Made by a program: the position numbers and the translations under genes. Shown here piece by piece: positions 10,345 through 19,879 of a stretch of 64,000 nucleotides of DNA. The number at the start of each line of letters is the position of its first letter. The first letter of the stretch is position 1. The DNA lies in NCBI GenBank assembly GCA_963920635.1, contig OY987299.1, forward strand, positions 68,926,692-68,990,691, given 5' to 3'. The notes under the pieces were generated by a model. The model did not search any database. It was not told the origin of the DNA and saw only the letters and a program-made list of their open reading frames with translations. The stretch comes from Pseudeuparius sepicola (Eukaryota > Arthropoda > Insecta > Coleoptera > Anthribidae).

Positions 10345-12551
10345 TCATTTAACTCTGTGGTTCCTTTCTATCGAACCTAGTGATTCATGACGAAAAGCTG
10401 TCGATGTTACATGGTTTATACTAAGTAATTTATTGACTGAATTTTGAATATTATTTATGTATTCTGTCCCTAAGTCTGTCTTCAGAATTTTTGGTATTCC
10501 GAATAGTAACATGAAGTCTTCTACGAGTGTCCTAGCTATTGTTTTAGCATCTTTATTTTCTATGGGTATCGCGACTATAAATTTTGTCAGATCACACTGG
10601 ATAGTAATTATGTAACGCATATTACTTTCTGTTATTTTGAGAGGACCAACTGTGTCCACCGAGATTGATTCAAAACTCGTCTCAGGAGTTTCAGTTATTA
10701 TTAAATTTTCTTTTGTATGTTTAATTATTTTTCATTTATGACATTCGATACAGTTTGAGATATACTTTTTAGCCATTTTCGCCATATTTTTCCACACATA
10801 TTTTTGCTTTAGTTTATTTATCGTACGTTTCACACCGGTGTGTCCTCCTAGTAAGGAATCGTGATAACTTTTTATGAGCTCATTTTGTGTTTTTTTTTTA
10901 TTCGATTCTTACTGGGGGGTCGTACAAGAGAATTTTTAATCCGGATTTATATTTATTATATATTATATTATACTTTACTTTAAATTGGGCTACATTTATA
11001 TTTTTAAATAAATCATCTTTTGATAGCGCTATCTTGTCGTGTTGTGTTATAAGTTTCTCCAATACCAAACCTAAGTTTTGGATTAGATTATCACTTAATA
11101 ACGTACATATAATGTATTGCCTTTTCTCTGATATATTATATTTATTTCGGTCATAAGCATGCCTTTTATTTATGTCATATTTAATATAAAATTTTAGTTT
11201 TTTCAAGTTTTTAATGTCGGATAATGATGTTACTTGCCAGGTCCCCAGTTGATCAGGCTGGTGACTTGGTGAAGAAGAAATATTCTTGTTTTCATTGTTC
11301 TGTTTTGTCATGGCACGAGTCATAATAGCGACGTTAGGAATGAGTGACTTTAACTGGTTTGAATCTATTCTTATTCTTGACAGGGCGTCCGCATTATTTT
11401 CTTTTCCGGGTCTATATCTTATGTCAAATTCGTAGTCTTGTAGCTCTAGTCGTATTCGTGTTAATTTAGAAGATAGGTTTTTGTGAGTGTAGAGTGCTAC
11501 AAGGGGTTTGTGGTCGGTTATTACGGTAATTTTTTTTCCAAAAAAGATATGGTCTAAAATACGTGATACCCCAATAAATTGCTAAGAGTTCTTTTTCTAT
11601 AATAGCTTTATTTAATTCATGTTTAGTTAGTGTTCTACTAGCATATGCTATAGGTCTGTCGGTTCCTAATTCACCTTGAGATAAGACACGTCCTAATGCG
11701 AAATTTGATGCGTCGCACGTCAAAATGTATGTTTGTGAGTGGTCAGGATACTGAAGGATTGGTGGTTCCATAAGTCTTTGTTTTAAAGTCATGAATGAAT
11801 TTTCGCACTCAGCTGACCATAGAAATCGTGTGTTTTTCTTTAATAATCTATTTAATGGGTATACTATATCAGCAAATTTTGGTATGAATCGCCTATAGTA
11901 ATTAGTAAAGGCGATAAACCTTCGTACTTCGTCGCAATTTTGCGGTGTTGGGTAATTTTTTATTACTTCATATTTCTTTGGGTCAGGCAAAATGCCTTCG
12001 TCGGAAATTAAATGACCTAAATAAGTGACTTCGTTTTGTAAAAATTAACATTTGGAAGGATTGATTTTTAAGTTGTATTTTCGACATCTTTCAAAAACTT
12101 TTTTTAGATTTCTATTATGATGTTGCAGGCTGCAACCAAATACAATTATATCATCTACGTATTGAAAGGCATCTGTGTCTAAACCAGCCATGGCTATATT
12201 AATCATACGAGAAAAGCTATTTGTGGAAATATTTAGTCCAAAAGGTAATCTTTTGTATTGAAAATGTCCTGGAGGTGTCGAAAAGGCAGTAAGAGGGCGA
12301 GACGCTTTTTCAAGTTCGATTTGGTGGAAAGAACTTGACAAATCAATGGTGGAAAAATACTTTGCTCTGCCGAGTTGATCGAGAATATCATCAATTCGAG
12401 TTAATGGAAATCTATCAATAACAATTTTTTTTGTTTAGTTGCCTGTAATCAACGACCAGTCTAAATTGTTCTTGTCCGCCACTGGATTTCTTTTTTACTA
12501 GTAAGAGAGGAGAGTTATAGGGACTAATGGAAGGTTCTATTATGTCGTTTT
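10345..12551 (-). pseudogene. Gypsy pol: RT, RNase H, integrase core (frameshifted)
   Basis: RT palm motifs are visible at 12341-12045 (SSSFHQIELE, LPFGLN, then FQYVDDIIVFG with the DD catalytic pair), and the RT connection plus the start of RNase H at 11990-11466 (TCDASNFALG, YASRTLTKHE, IEKELLAI). A linker frame covers 11323-10898. The integrase HHCC zinc region is only partly readable around 10860-10730. The DDE core is at 10659-10345 (MDTVGPL, KTDLGTEY, SIERNHR holding the D, D and E). Frames change at about 12400, 12044, 11540, 11330 and 10720, so no continuous Pol is possible. Confidence 0.88.
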
Positions 12552-13480
12552 TTAATAGTTCTGAAACTTGTCTATCAATTTCTTGTTTTTGCGAATGAGG
12601 TGTTCTGATTTTTTTATGTAAGTAGGAGTCTTGTCTGATAAGGTTATTTTTTGTCTGTAAAAATTACATGCAGATAATTTGTCATTTTTTAAGTAAAATA
12701 TGTCGTTGTATTTTGTACATAACTCCAAAATTGTTTTATTTGCTGCGGTGTCATTGTCGGTTAAGCGAATTTCGTCGAGTAATCTTGTTGGCCTGGTGTC
12801 GTCGTGCGTTATGTTACTGTTTATATTAAAAGTGCATATATCGTATTGTGAAATTGGTTCACCTACGATTTCTAAATCTTTTACTGAAATATCTATGTCA
12901 GTAGTGTTTAATAGCTTTATATGGGGAATTCCATTACTAGGAACTATAGAGTTACTCAAAAATACACCTTCAGCAATTTCCTTATTTAGTATTATGTTGT
13001 CTTCTGAAAATAGTTTATTAATTGGGTGTATTATTTCACTGCACGCCGGAATTAATATTACATTAGTGTCTGGTATTTTTGTTTTTATGGGAATTGTAAC
13101 AGATGTTTTATATTTTGAGTTATTGATTGTCATAGACCAATTTTTACAATCTAGATAGCAAAAATTTTTTTTTATAAAGTCTTTTCCTATAATTCCGTCG
13201 GTAAGAATCGGAAAGGAATTGTCGACTATATGAAATTTTTGTGGTAAAATTTGGTTACCTATAGATAATTTTGTATTAATAGTTCCTTGAGTAAAGATAG
13301 TGTGCTGTGTTATTCCGCCTATTTGGCATTTTTCTCCATAGACTATGTTTTTTGGACCATGAATTACACCTGTTTTGCATAAACTAATATCAGCCCCTGT
13401 GTCTATCAAGAAAGACGTGATCCTACCTGTCATTTCATAAAATATATCGACGTAATCTGCATTGTTGCTTGTTATTAGAA
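12552..13480 (-). CDS. Gypsy pol N-terminal part: aspartic protease and pre-RT linker
   Basis: The open frame continues upstream of the ATG at 13433 and overlaps the gag end in the -1 frame, so it is expressed as a Gag-Pol extension and not from that ATG. The active site is FLIDTGADISLCK near residue 10 of the ATG-initiated frame; the flap and the downstream hydrophobic ILTDGIIGKDF motif (retropepsin fold) follow around residues 75-85. The frame reaches the start of the RT finger region and then shifts. Cleaves Gag-Pol. Confidence 0.85.
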
Positions 13481-14713
13481 TTAATTTTGTTCTGAATGTC
13501 TCGTTATTGGCGAATGATTCGCCGGTTGTTGGTCTAAAAAATTATTCGGTTCCGCATTTCTTTGTACCATGTTGACATTTTGAAGGTGTGCATAACCTTT
13601 AGATCTGAAATTTTGTTGCCTATAATTATCTCTTCTTGCATTAAAATTAAAGTTTCTTCTTTCTGGCGTACAATAAGTATTACGAGTATTACCACGATAG
13701 TTATTTCGAGAATTTCCGCGGCTGGTGTTTCCACGGTAGAATCCGTGATAATTTGTGCGGGTGTTACGAAACTGTCCTCTACTTCTGTTTCCTCTAAAAC
13801 CTCTATTAATGTGAAAAACTCTGCCATGTGGAAGTTGAGTATTTTGTGAGCTTTCAGCTTCCAATGCGATTTCGACTGCTTTAGAGAAAGAATCTATCCT
13901 AGAAGCTAAAACAATAGTTTGGATCTCCTGTTTTAATCCATTTTTGAAAATATGTAAAGCTTGTTGGTCGTTTAATTTTTCAATTGTTTCTCGTGCATCA
14001 GGGTCTTGTGTTTCTAGACATATTTCGTTTAAGTCGTTTATTAAAGTTTCGATTTGGGATGCGTAAGATGAGATGCCTTTGTCAAATTGTCTACATTTGA
14101 TTAGATTATATTGAACAGAGGCTAAAATTTTTTTTGGGCGAAAACGTTGAACTAAAGGAGATTTTAATTCTGAAAAAGTAGTAGGTTCTGTGTGAATTAC
14201 GTTTTTGGCTTTACCTTTAATTTTAGTTTTTATAACAAATTTTATTAATAACTTTTTATTAACGTCATCTTTAAGTGAATCATAGTAGTACTCTACGGTA
14301 TCTAGAAAGTCTACAATTTTACCTGGTTCTCCGCTAAATTCGGAAATTAGGTGAGAAGCTGTTTTGAAATCAAATTCCATCTTTTCGTTACTATTAGTAT
14401 TACTACAATCAATTTTCGTATTAATTTGAGATAACTGCGGTTGTGACAGTCTATTTTCAAAAATTTTCTCACAGATTCCTAAATATTTTGTTATTGCGAC
14501 TATGTATTCTTTAGCTTCGTTTATAAGTTTAACCCCAAAATTACCTAAATTAAATTTTTCCTTAATATCTACTAACCTTAACTTAAAATTTTCCAACTCC
14601 CCTATCTTTGCATTGGTCGCTTCGACAGTTCTCCTAGCCAGTGGGGCCTTCGTTAGGTTTGCGTGGAACGTCTTGACGACTTCATACAATTTTTTGAAGT
14701 CAGCTGTTGCCAT
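13481..14713 (-). CDS. Gypsy Gag polyprotein
   Basis: A 410-codon open frame, intact. The N-terminal third is charged and helical (matrix/capsid-like). The middle has the retrotransposon gag core (about residues 125-290: SEFSGEPGKIVDFLDTVEYY, then LIKFVIKTKIKGKAKNV, ending around LNDQQALHIFKNGL). From about residue 300 there is an RG/RN-rich nucleic-acid-binding tail (GFRGNRSRGQFRNTR...) in place of a CCHC knuckle. The frame ends at 13481 and the protease frame, one base back, overlaps its last codons, so Pol is probably made by -1 frameshifting around a CAAAATTA sequence. Predicted to form the virus-like particle. Confidence 0.9.
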   Translation of the reverse strand: MATADFKKLYEVVKTFHANLTKAPLARRTVEATNAKIGELENFKLRLVDIKEKFNLGNFGVKLINEAKEYIVAITKYLGICEKIFENRLSQPQLSQINTKIDCSNTNSNEKMEFDFKTASHLISEFSGEPGKIVDFLDTVEYYYDSLKDDVNKKLLIKFVIKTKIKGKAKNVIHTEPTTFSELKSPLVQRFRPKKILASVQYNLIKCRQFDKGISSYASQIETLINDLNEICLETQDPDARETIEKLNDQQALHIFKNGLKQEIQTIVLASRIDSFSKAVEIALEAESSQNTQLPHGRVFHINRGFRGNRSRGQFRNTRTNYHGFYRGNTSRGNSRNNYRGNTRNTYCTPERRNFNFNARRDNYRQQNFRSKGYAHLQNVNMVQRNAEPNNFLDQQPANHSPITRHSEQN

Positions 14714-14868
14714 ATCATTGTCCTAGTCCCGCGTTGCAGCCTAGCGGCATTGCGCCACGCTAAGGCCGTTCCCTCGATGCAGGTCCCGGTGTGGAACAAC
14801 CTGTTGAAGTTCGCAAGGTGTGACCGCTCTTCGGACCTCGGTCTTGGGAATAGTCGGGGCGTTTTTTT

Positions 14869-15099
14869 TTAATTTTTTTTAACTGTTTCCACGCTACGCG
14901 CTATCTCTCTCCTGATTTTTCTTTCCAGAGATTTTTGCCATTGCTTCCATATGAACCAAAGTATAATTACTGAAGCCAATAGCAGCACTGTAGCGCTCAT
15001 TACTTCTCTTGTCGTCGTAGCCGAAGCAGTTGCCAAAGTTTTGCCGTTGTTTCCTGTTTGGATAACTATTTCCTCTTGTTTTGACTGTTTCGTTCCCAT
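14869..15099 (-). CDS. Small pre-gag ORF, putative myristoylated single-pass membrane protein
   Basis: 76 codons between the primer-binding site and gag. I chose the ATG at 15099 because it yields MGTKQSK, a good N-myristoylation signal; the longer frame to 15129 would start at GTG. Residues about 34-52 (ATVLLLASVIILWFIW) form one clear transmembrane helix, followed by a basic juxtamembrane stretch (KRKIRREI-like, with K and R in excess). It is intact although pol is broken. Position, size and layout (lipidated short outer segment, one helix, basic inner tail) are unlike gag, pol or a normal env. I recall similar small ORFs in other insect Gypsies but cannot check this here. Function unknown; membrane targeting of the particle is one inference. 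Confidence 0.7.
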   Translation of the reverse strand: MGTKQSKQEEIVIQTGNNGKTLATASATTTREVMSATVLLLASVIILWFIWKQWQKSLERKIRREIARSVETVKKN

Positions 15100-15137
15100 A
15101 ATCTTCTCAGTGTTCTCAGTGGTTAGCACTTAAGTTT

Positions 15138-15149
15138 GCAGGGTCGCCA
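15138..15149 (-). promoter_or_regulatory. Gypsy primer-binding site
   Basis: Reads TGGCGACCCTGC on the minus strand, immediately next to the 5' LTR. A TGGCGACC-type site suits priming by a tRNA 3' end (tRNA-Arg type in other insect Gypsies); the tRNA identity is inference. Confidence 0.75.
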
Positions 15150-15321
15150 TGTGGTGGTTATGAGTATTTGATGTTCTCTTCAATAAGGCACATGTTACCA
15201 GTTAGAGTGTTGGTTTATTAATTGATTAATTATACATTGGTATCGACGAGGAAAGGTGTGTGCTTGCGTCACGACCTAGATATCAGTCGTTGTCATAGCA
15301 CAATAGTGCTGATGCACCACA
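15150..15321 (-). repeat. Gypsy 5' LTR (element on minus strand)
   Basis: 172 bp; matches 9445-9616 with about four differences, so the insertion is younger than the LINE and palindrome layers around it. Confidence 0.93.
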
Positions 15322-16708
15322 GTTATTTTGAAAAAAGTAAAATTTTGCGTTTTCGATTTTATTTTTTCTGAATTTGTTATCACAGATAGAAAAAAAGAAA
15401 AACACCTTATGGCACTTTTTAATGGGCTGTAAGATGGCGTTTTTAGATTTGTTCTACAACGTTTCGTTTTTGAGAAACCATCTTCAACTTTATTTTTTTA
15501 AATACGGACCTGGATTTTTTTTTGCAGATTTTGAAATCACTTTTCATTGCAAATACCATGATGTATGACATGAAATATTTTAAAAATGTTTTGAGACAAT
15601 TATACTGCAAATTCTTTTTTTTTTTTCATTCATTTTTTTCTAATGCGGCCCTGTATTTAATAATAAGAAGTGTAAATATTAATCAGTATTGTCAACAATT
15701 TAACTTACAACTTATATTTCAATTGGAGAACTAAAAAAAGGGAGGCAAAGACTAATAACAGTCACATAGGATAATAAAAATAAATAAAAATCCTCCACCT
15801 AGAAGGCTTTGAAACAACGAAACCAACCCCTTGCCATTTGTCATAACTCCCACTGTATCATTTAGTTAACAATAATTAGTATAATTAAAAATGGAGGGTG
15901 CTTTTTCAAATGACGCCAAATTTAACATGTCAGCATGTTATATCTTGTGTCACAGAAATAGTGTAGAGGCCGAACGAATGTATTGTTGCAGTTAAGAAAT
16001 GACAAAAGTTATTGGTTTCGTTGGCTTAAAGCTTTCTTCTCACAATTAGAAAAAGCGAAGAATTTACTCCAAAACACAATGCGACACTGTTTGCTGTACA
16101 ACAACAGAGGAAAACACTTACCAGACAGGGCCGTATATGAAAATATTAAGTTTTCGAATTAAAAATAAACTGTAAGTTCAATTGTTGTCAATGCTGATTA
16201 ATATTTAGACTTCTTATTATTAAATACAGGGCCGCAATAGAAAAAAATTAATGGAAAAAAAGGAATTTTCAGCATAATTGTCTCAAAACATTTTAAAAAT
16301 ATTTCGTGTCATACATTATGGTATTTGCAATGAAAAATGCTTTCAAAATCTGCAAAAAAAAATCCAGGTCCGTATTTAAAAAAATAAAGTTGGAGATGGT
16401 TTCTCAAAAACGAAACGTTGTAGAACAAATCTAAAAACGCCATCTTAAAGCCCGTTAAAAAGTGCCATAAGAAAGTGTTTTTCTTTTTTTTCTATCTGTG
16501 ATAACAACTTCAGAAAAAAATAAAATCAAAAACGCAAAATTTTACTTTTTTCAAAATAACTCAAAAACTAAAAAAGATATTATTAATCTGTTTGTGCCAT
16601 TTTATTGACCTCAAAATTGCGCAACTTTTTCCCCATTTAACCGTTGCTCTATCTCTCACCGTTTGCAATATCCCCATGCTGTTCATTCTTATCCGGGACA
16701 CACTGTAT
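15322..16708. mobile_element. Palindromic element, right piece
   Basis: Continues from 9444. The left arm (15322 to about 15735) pairs inverted with about 16145-16559: for example GAAAAAAGTAAAATTTTGCG at 15329 against its reverse complement near 16535, and the ACGTTTCGTTTTTGAGAAACC stretch near 15460. The terminal repeat ends ...CTTATCCGGGACACA at about 16708. About 15735-16145 is a unique centre without coding potential. Total element length without the Gypsy is about 1.5 kb. Confidence 0.75.
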
Positions 16709-16785
16709 AATAGGTGATTCAACTTGATCGCTTCTGAGTTGTTGCTTTTGATAGCGAAGCCGTATTTTGTAGAGTTCAACTATTA
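16709..16785 (-). pseudogene. Dong/R4-like LINE, 5' remnant separated by nested insertion
   Basis: Reading leftwards, the codons give NSTKYGFAIKS...IKLNHLL, the segment that directly precedes the YxDDLK catalytic motif in R2/R4-type RTs. It ends at the palindromic element boundary near 16709, and the catalytic motif resumes at 9298, so both pieces are one LINE split by 7.4 kb. The outer edge lies at an (ATT)n run (16783-16797), so the copy was already 5'-truncated inside RT when it inserted. Confidence 0.75.
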
Positions 16786-16797
16786 TTATTATTATTT

Positions 16798-17217
16798 CCT
16801 AGACTCTTGGACGAGCTTGATCGGCATTACGTTAACTAAAGTTACTAATCACCTATAGTGATCTGTGTATTATAAGTCTTGTTTTGGTTTTGTACTCGTG
16901 CGAAATATTACTCTGAATCGCCGTTTTCCCAGTCATTTTGTTACATTTTTAATGATATTATATATAACATATTTTTCAGAAAATTATGGTAGTTCCAACT
17001 AATTTTGAAGCAGTAATTTGCATGCAAGGAGCCAAGAAATAGGAAATCTCAAGTTGAATGGATATCTATTATGTTCCATTCATATATAATTTTAGGACCA
17101 TTCGATAATTATATTCATTTATAATTTTAGAACAATTCGACAATCAAGTTCGTCTTCCTAAGATTGAGAACAATGGTTCGGTAGTTCTCATTCACATGAC
17201 AATTGAATTATATGGGA
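16798..17217. other. Non-coding stretch with a 36-bp tandem duplication
   Basis: Two adjacent copies of an ATTCATATATAATTTTAG / ATTCATTTATAATTTTAG unit with CCATTCGATAAT/CAATTCGACAAT tails lie at about 17080-17155. Nothing else recognised. The second Gypsy begins at 17218. Confidence 0.4.
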
Positions 17218-17561
17218 TGCAACGAATATTATTTTGTGCCACTCCGAACATAATGTATCAACTTTTTTCTGTTTTTTTTTGTTTCTTCGTCGCCACCCCG
17301 GCTCATAGCGGCCACTCCGTCTCGAACTAGCAAACCGACTGTTTTGGTGAAGCTATTTTAAGGCAGCCTCTGGGTTGTACTGACTACTTGAATAACAGCT
17401 ATTTTAGATATGTATTATTTATTTTAATTAATTGTATTATTTGTGCAATGTGCTATATATTTTAGCTCAGCCAATAATTGTCTTTTCCACGTTTAAAATA
17501 AAAATACTTAAACTGAGGTTGAAATTCTTTGCCATCACCTTCGGCACACCCTGTTGTCTCA
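17218..17561 (+). repeat. 5' LTR of decayed Gypsy
   Basis: Starts TGCAACGAATATTATTTTGT. The end is placed at about 17561, just before the TGGGGCCCAACGTGGGGC primer-binding site at 17569-17586. A 60-bp segment (about 17302-17363) is absent from the 3' copy. Confidence 0.75.
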
Positions 17562-17568
17562 TTTTTTT

Positions 17569-17586
17569 GGGGCCCAACGTGGGGCA
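17569..17586 (+). promoter_or_regulatory. Primer-binding site of decayed Gypsy
   Basis: TGGGGCCCAACGTGGGGC, close to the retroviral-type tRNA-Lys primer-binding sequence (one base different from the common form). Confidence 0.7.
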
Positions 17587-17606
17587 AGGTCGAAACTGAA
17601 GATAAT

Positions 17607-18210
17607 ATGGAATACAACGCAGAATCTGGAGACGAAGGGCAAAGGTATGATTTGAGGAAAAGAACGACAAGTGAAGGGATATTTAGCCGTGCTTCGGACC
17701 TCCAGAGGCGCATTAGTAGAGCAAACCCGGGTCTAGGAATGTTTCTTTTCGATTACTGGATGGTACAGTGCTGATAAACGTCGAAGAAAATATAATTAAC
17801 ATGGAAAATAGTGTCAGTCTGCCGACGGTACCCCATGCGTCAGCAATAATCATTCTTTTGCAAATAACCCGGTAAATTTCGCAAATGGTAATATTCAAAA
17901 TGTTCAAATTAATCAAGCACCATTTATTATAACACCAGATGCAATTACGCAACGGGTAAGTCAAGTTGTCCAAAATTTGCAGCGAAATAATATTGTTTCG
18001 CAAAGTTTTGTAAATCAGACGAGCAGTAATAATGTTTGTAATAGTTGTACAACCAAGAGAGTGCCCCCTACATGTAACGGTTAGTTTTTTTATTTTAAGA
18101 TTTTTGTGTATGATTTGTTGCTGGATAAGGCGAGAATTTGGGCGGATGCCTTTTTAAATAAATTGTATTCATATATCGAATGTAAAACGGAATTTCTGAA
18201 ATTTTCTTGA
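17607..18210 (+). pseudogene. Gag remnant of decayed Gypsy
   Basis: The frame opens with MEYNAESGDEG after the primer-binding site, then shifts near 17770 and again near 17840. Downstream readable stretches are N/Q-rich (NVQINQAPFIITPDAITQ, VSQVVQNLQRNN). No zinc knuckle seen. Assigned by position. Confidence 0.45.
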
Positions 18211-19879
18211 ATTTCGGGCTGTAAATGCGAAGTGATTTTATTCAGTCTTTAGCAACGCAATTGTGCAGGTGAAGCGGTTATTAGTGGTTGTGGTTTTGGG
18301 ATTGCCGTTGAAGTTTTTGGCGAGGCCTTCGTGTTGAAAGAAGGGATTAAAATCACGAACCGACTACAAGAGCGTCCAGTGTGGAAATAGTAGAAATTGT
18401 TTGGTTTCCAGGAGCTCTACGATTTTTTTATGGGATTTAATTGTAACCACTCTCACCACGTTATCCTGTTGCACTCTTATTACATCAGACTGGATCGTTG
18501 AAGTAAGTGATCATTTTTTTTTTGCTTCAAACTTCTGACTGTGTAGGTTTTTGAAAAGGAAAAAAAACCTCAGCTGAGGTAAGCATTTGCGAATAATTTA
18601 TGGGTAGTTGCTGAGGGGTTCTTTTTTCTTTAGGGTTTTTCCCTTGGGTTATCTTTTTTTCTTCCACGGAAGTTCCTGTTACATGGAGATCTATTTATGG
18701 GCTTGCGTGGGTATGGAACGTGTTGAGAGAAATTGAGGTGTTGCTGTGTTCCAGAGTTTGAGAGGGAGCCTGCCGCCTACTTTTTCCACAGCGGAGGAGG
18801 GCTGAAGCTGCACCAGAGCTGCCATCTTGGCTGACCAGCCCAACGCAAGCTAGTGGTCTAAAGTTTACTATTTTATTTATTTGTTTTAAAGCCATTCAGA
18901 GTACGTTATTTGCGCCTACGTGTAAACATCATTATTATCTATAATAGAACTTGTAGTTCAAATGAAAAGCCACTCATAACCTATATTGTTGTGTTCACTA
19001 TTGCGGGGCTGTGCCCATACTTTACGGATGGTGTGTACGTACTTTTACTGTTGATGTGTTCATACCTTTTATTCGGACGTTGTGTCCTTTCTAATTATTC
19101 GGATGTCGTGTCATCCCTAATTGTACGGACGTTGTGAAAACCTATTGCGAACGTCGTGACTAGATTAATTTTAAGTTTTGGTGTGAACTGCACGTGCGCA
19201 CGCCCGGGGATAGAAATCCAATGTAGTAAATATAATGCTTTTTGAGCAACATAATAAGTAGATGATCAATATAGTGTGCTTTCAATACCATTGCAATATC
19301 GTGTGCTTCCAACTCGTATGCAAATATACATGTTTTCTTGAGGGGACAAATTGTTTTCTTTATTAATAAGGAGTGAAGACAGGGTAATAGGGAGATATCG
19401 AGGTTTTAGTTATTATTGAGAAGTCCTACCTTGACTTTTCTTGGTTATGTCATACCATAGTGTATATATGCCATCACGTAAACCAAGTGGCACCTAAAAA
19501 TTTACCAACTACTTGACCCAGCCCGACTCCACTGTATAAAAGCTGGTGGCCGTGGTGAACATATATCTCTACAGGTAGGTACTCTCTGGTTGTGTATTCG
19601 ACTTCCCTAACTAGGTACCCGCACTTTTGTTGTCCGTGATCGTCGGATCTACACCCCTATTAGTGAAGTAGCGGGATAAACATAAAATTTTCTCTCTTTT
19701 TCACTTCCTGTTAGTCTGTTGATTATTATTGACTAATACTGTCGTTGTTGGTGTTCTTGTTTTTAAACGCCACAAAATACTTTTGGGGAGATTACAAACA
19801 GTGGTGCACTAGAACCGAGACTAAAATGAAGTGTTATAGGGAGGGCGAATTGTTTGTGGATTTTTTCAATAGTTTTGTG
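18211..19879. other. Unidentified insert or degraded region inside the Gypsy
   Basis: No readable gag or pol. Contains ACTGTATAAAAGCTGG at about 19530 with an arthropod-like start region downstream, and a TGGTGCACTAGAACCGAG sequence at about 19803 that could be another primer-binding site, so a further LTR may be nested here. No matching partner LTR was found. The open frames at 18695-19137 are not supported. Confidence 0.3.

Larger units (their letters stand above)
9445..15321 (-). mobile_element. Ty3/Gypsy LTR retrotransposon, complete ends, GTTA target duplication
   Basis: Bounded by 172-bp LTRs with TGTGGTG...CACCACA ends; by eye the LTRs differ at four positions. The 4-bp duplication GTTA lies at 9441-9444 and 15322-15325. 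In minus-strand order: LTR, PBS, a small transmembrane ORF, gag, protease, RT, RNase H, integrase, polypurine tract, LTR. The domain order RT-RH-IN defines Ty3/Gypsy (Metaviridae). No env-like ORF follows integrase. The pol region has several frameshifts and stops, so this copy is not autonomous, although gag is fully open. The insertion splits a palindromic element. Confidence 0.93.
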
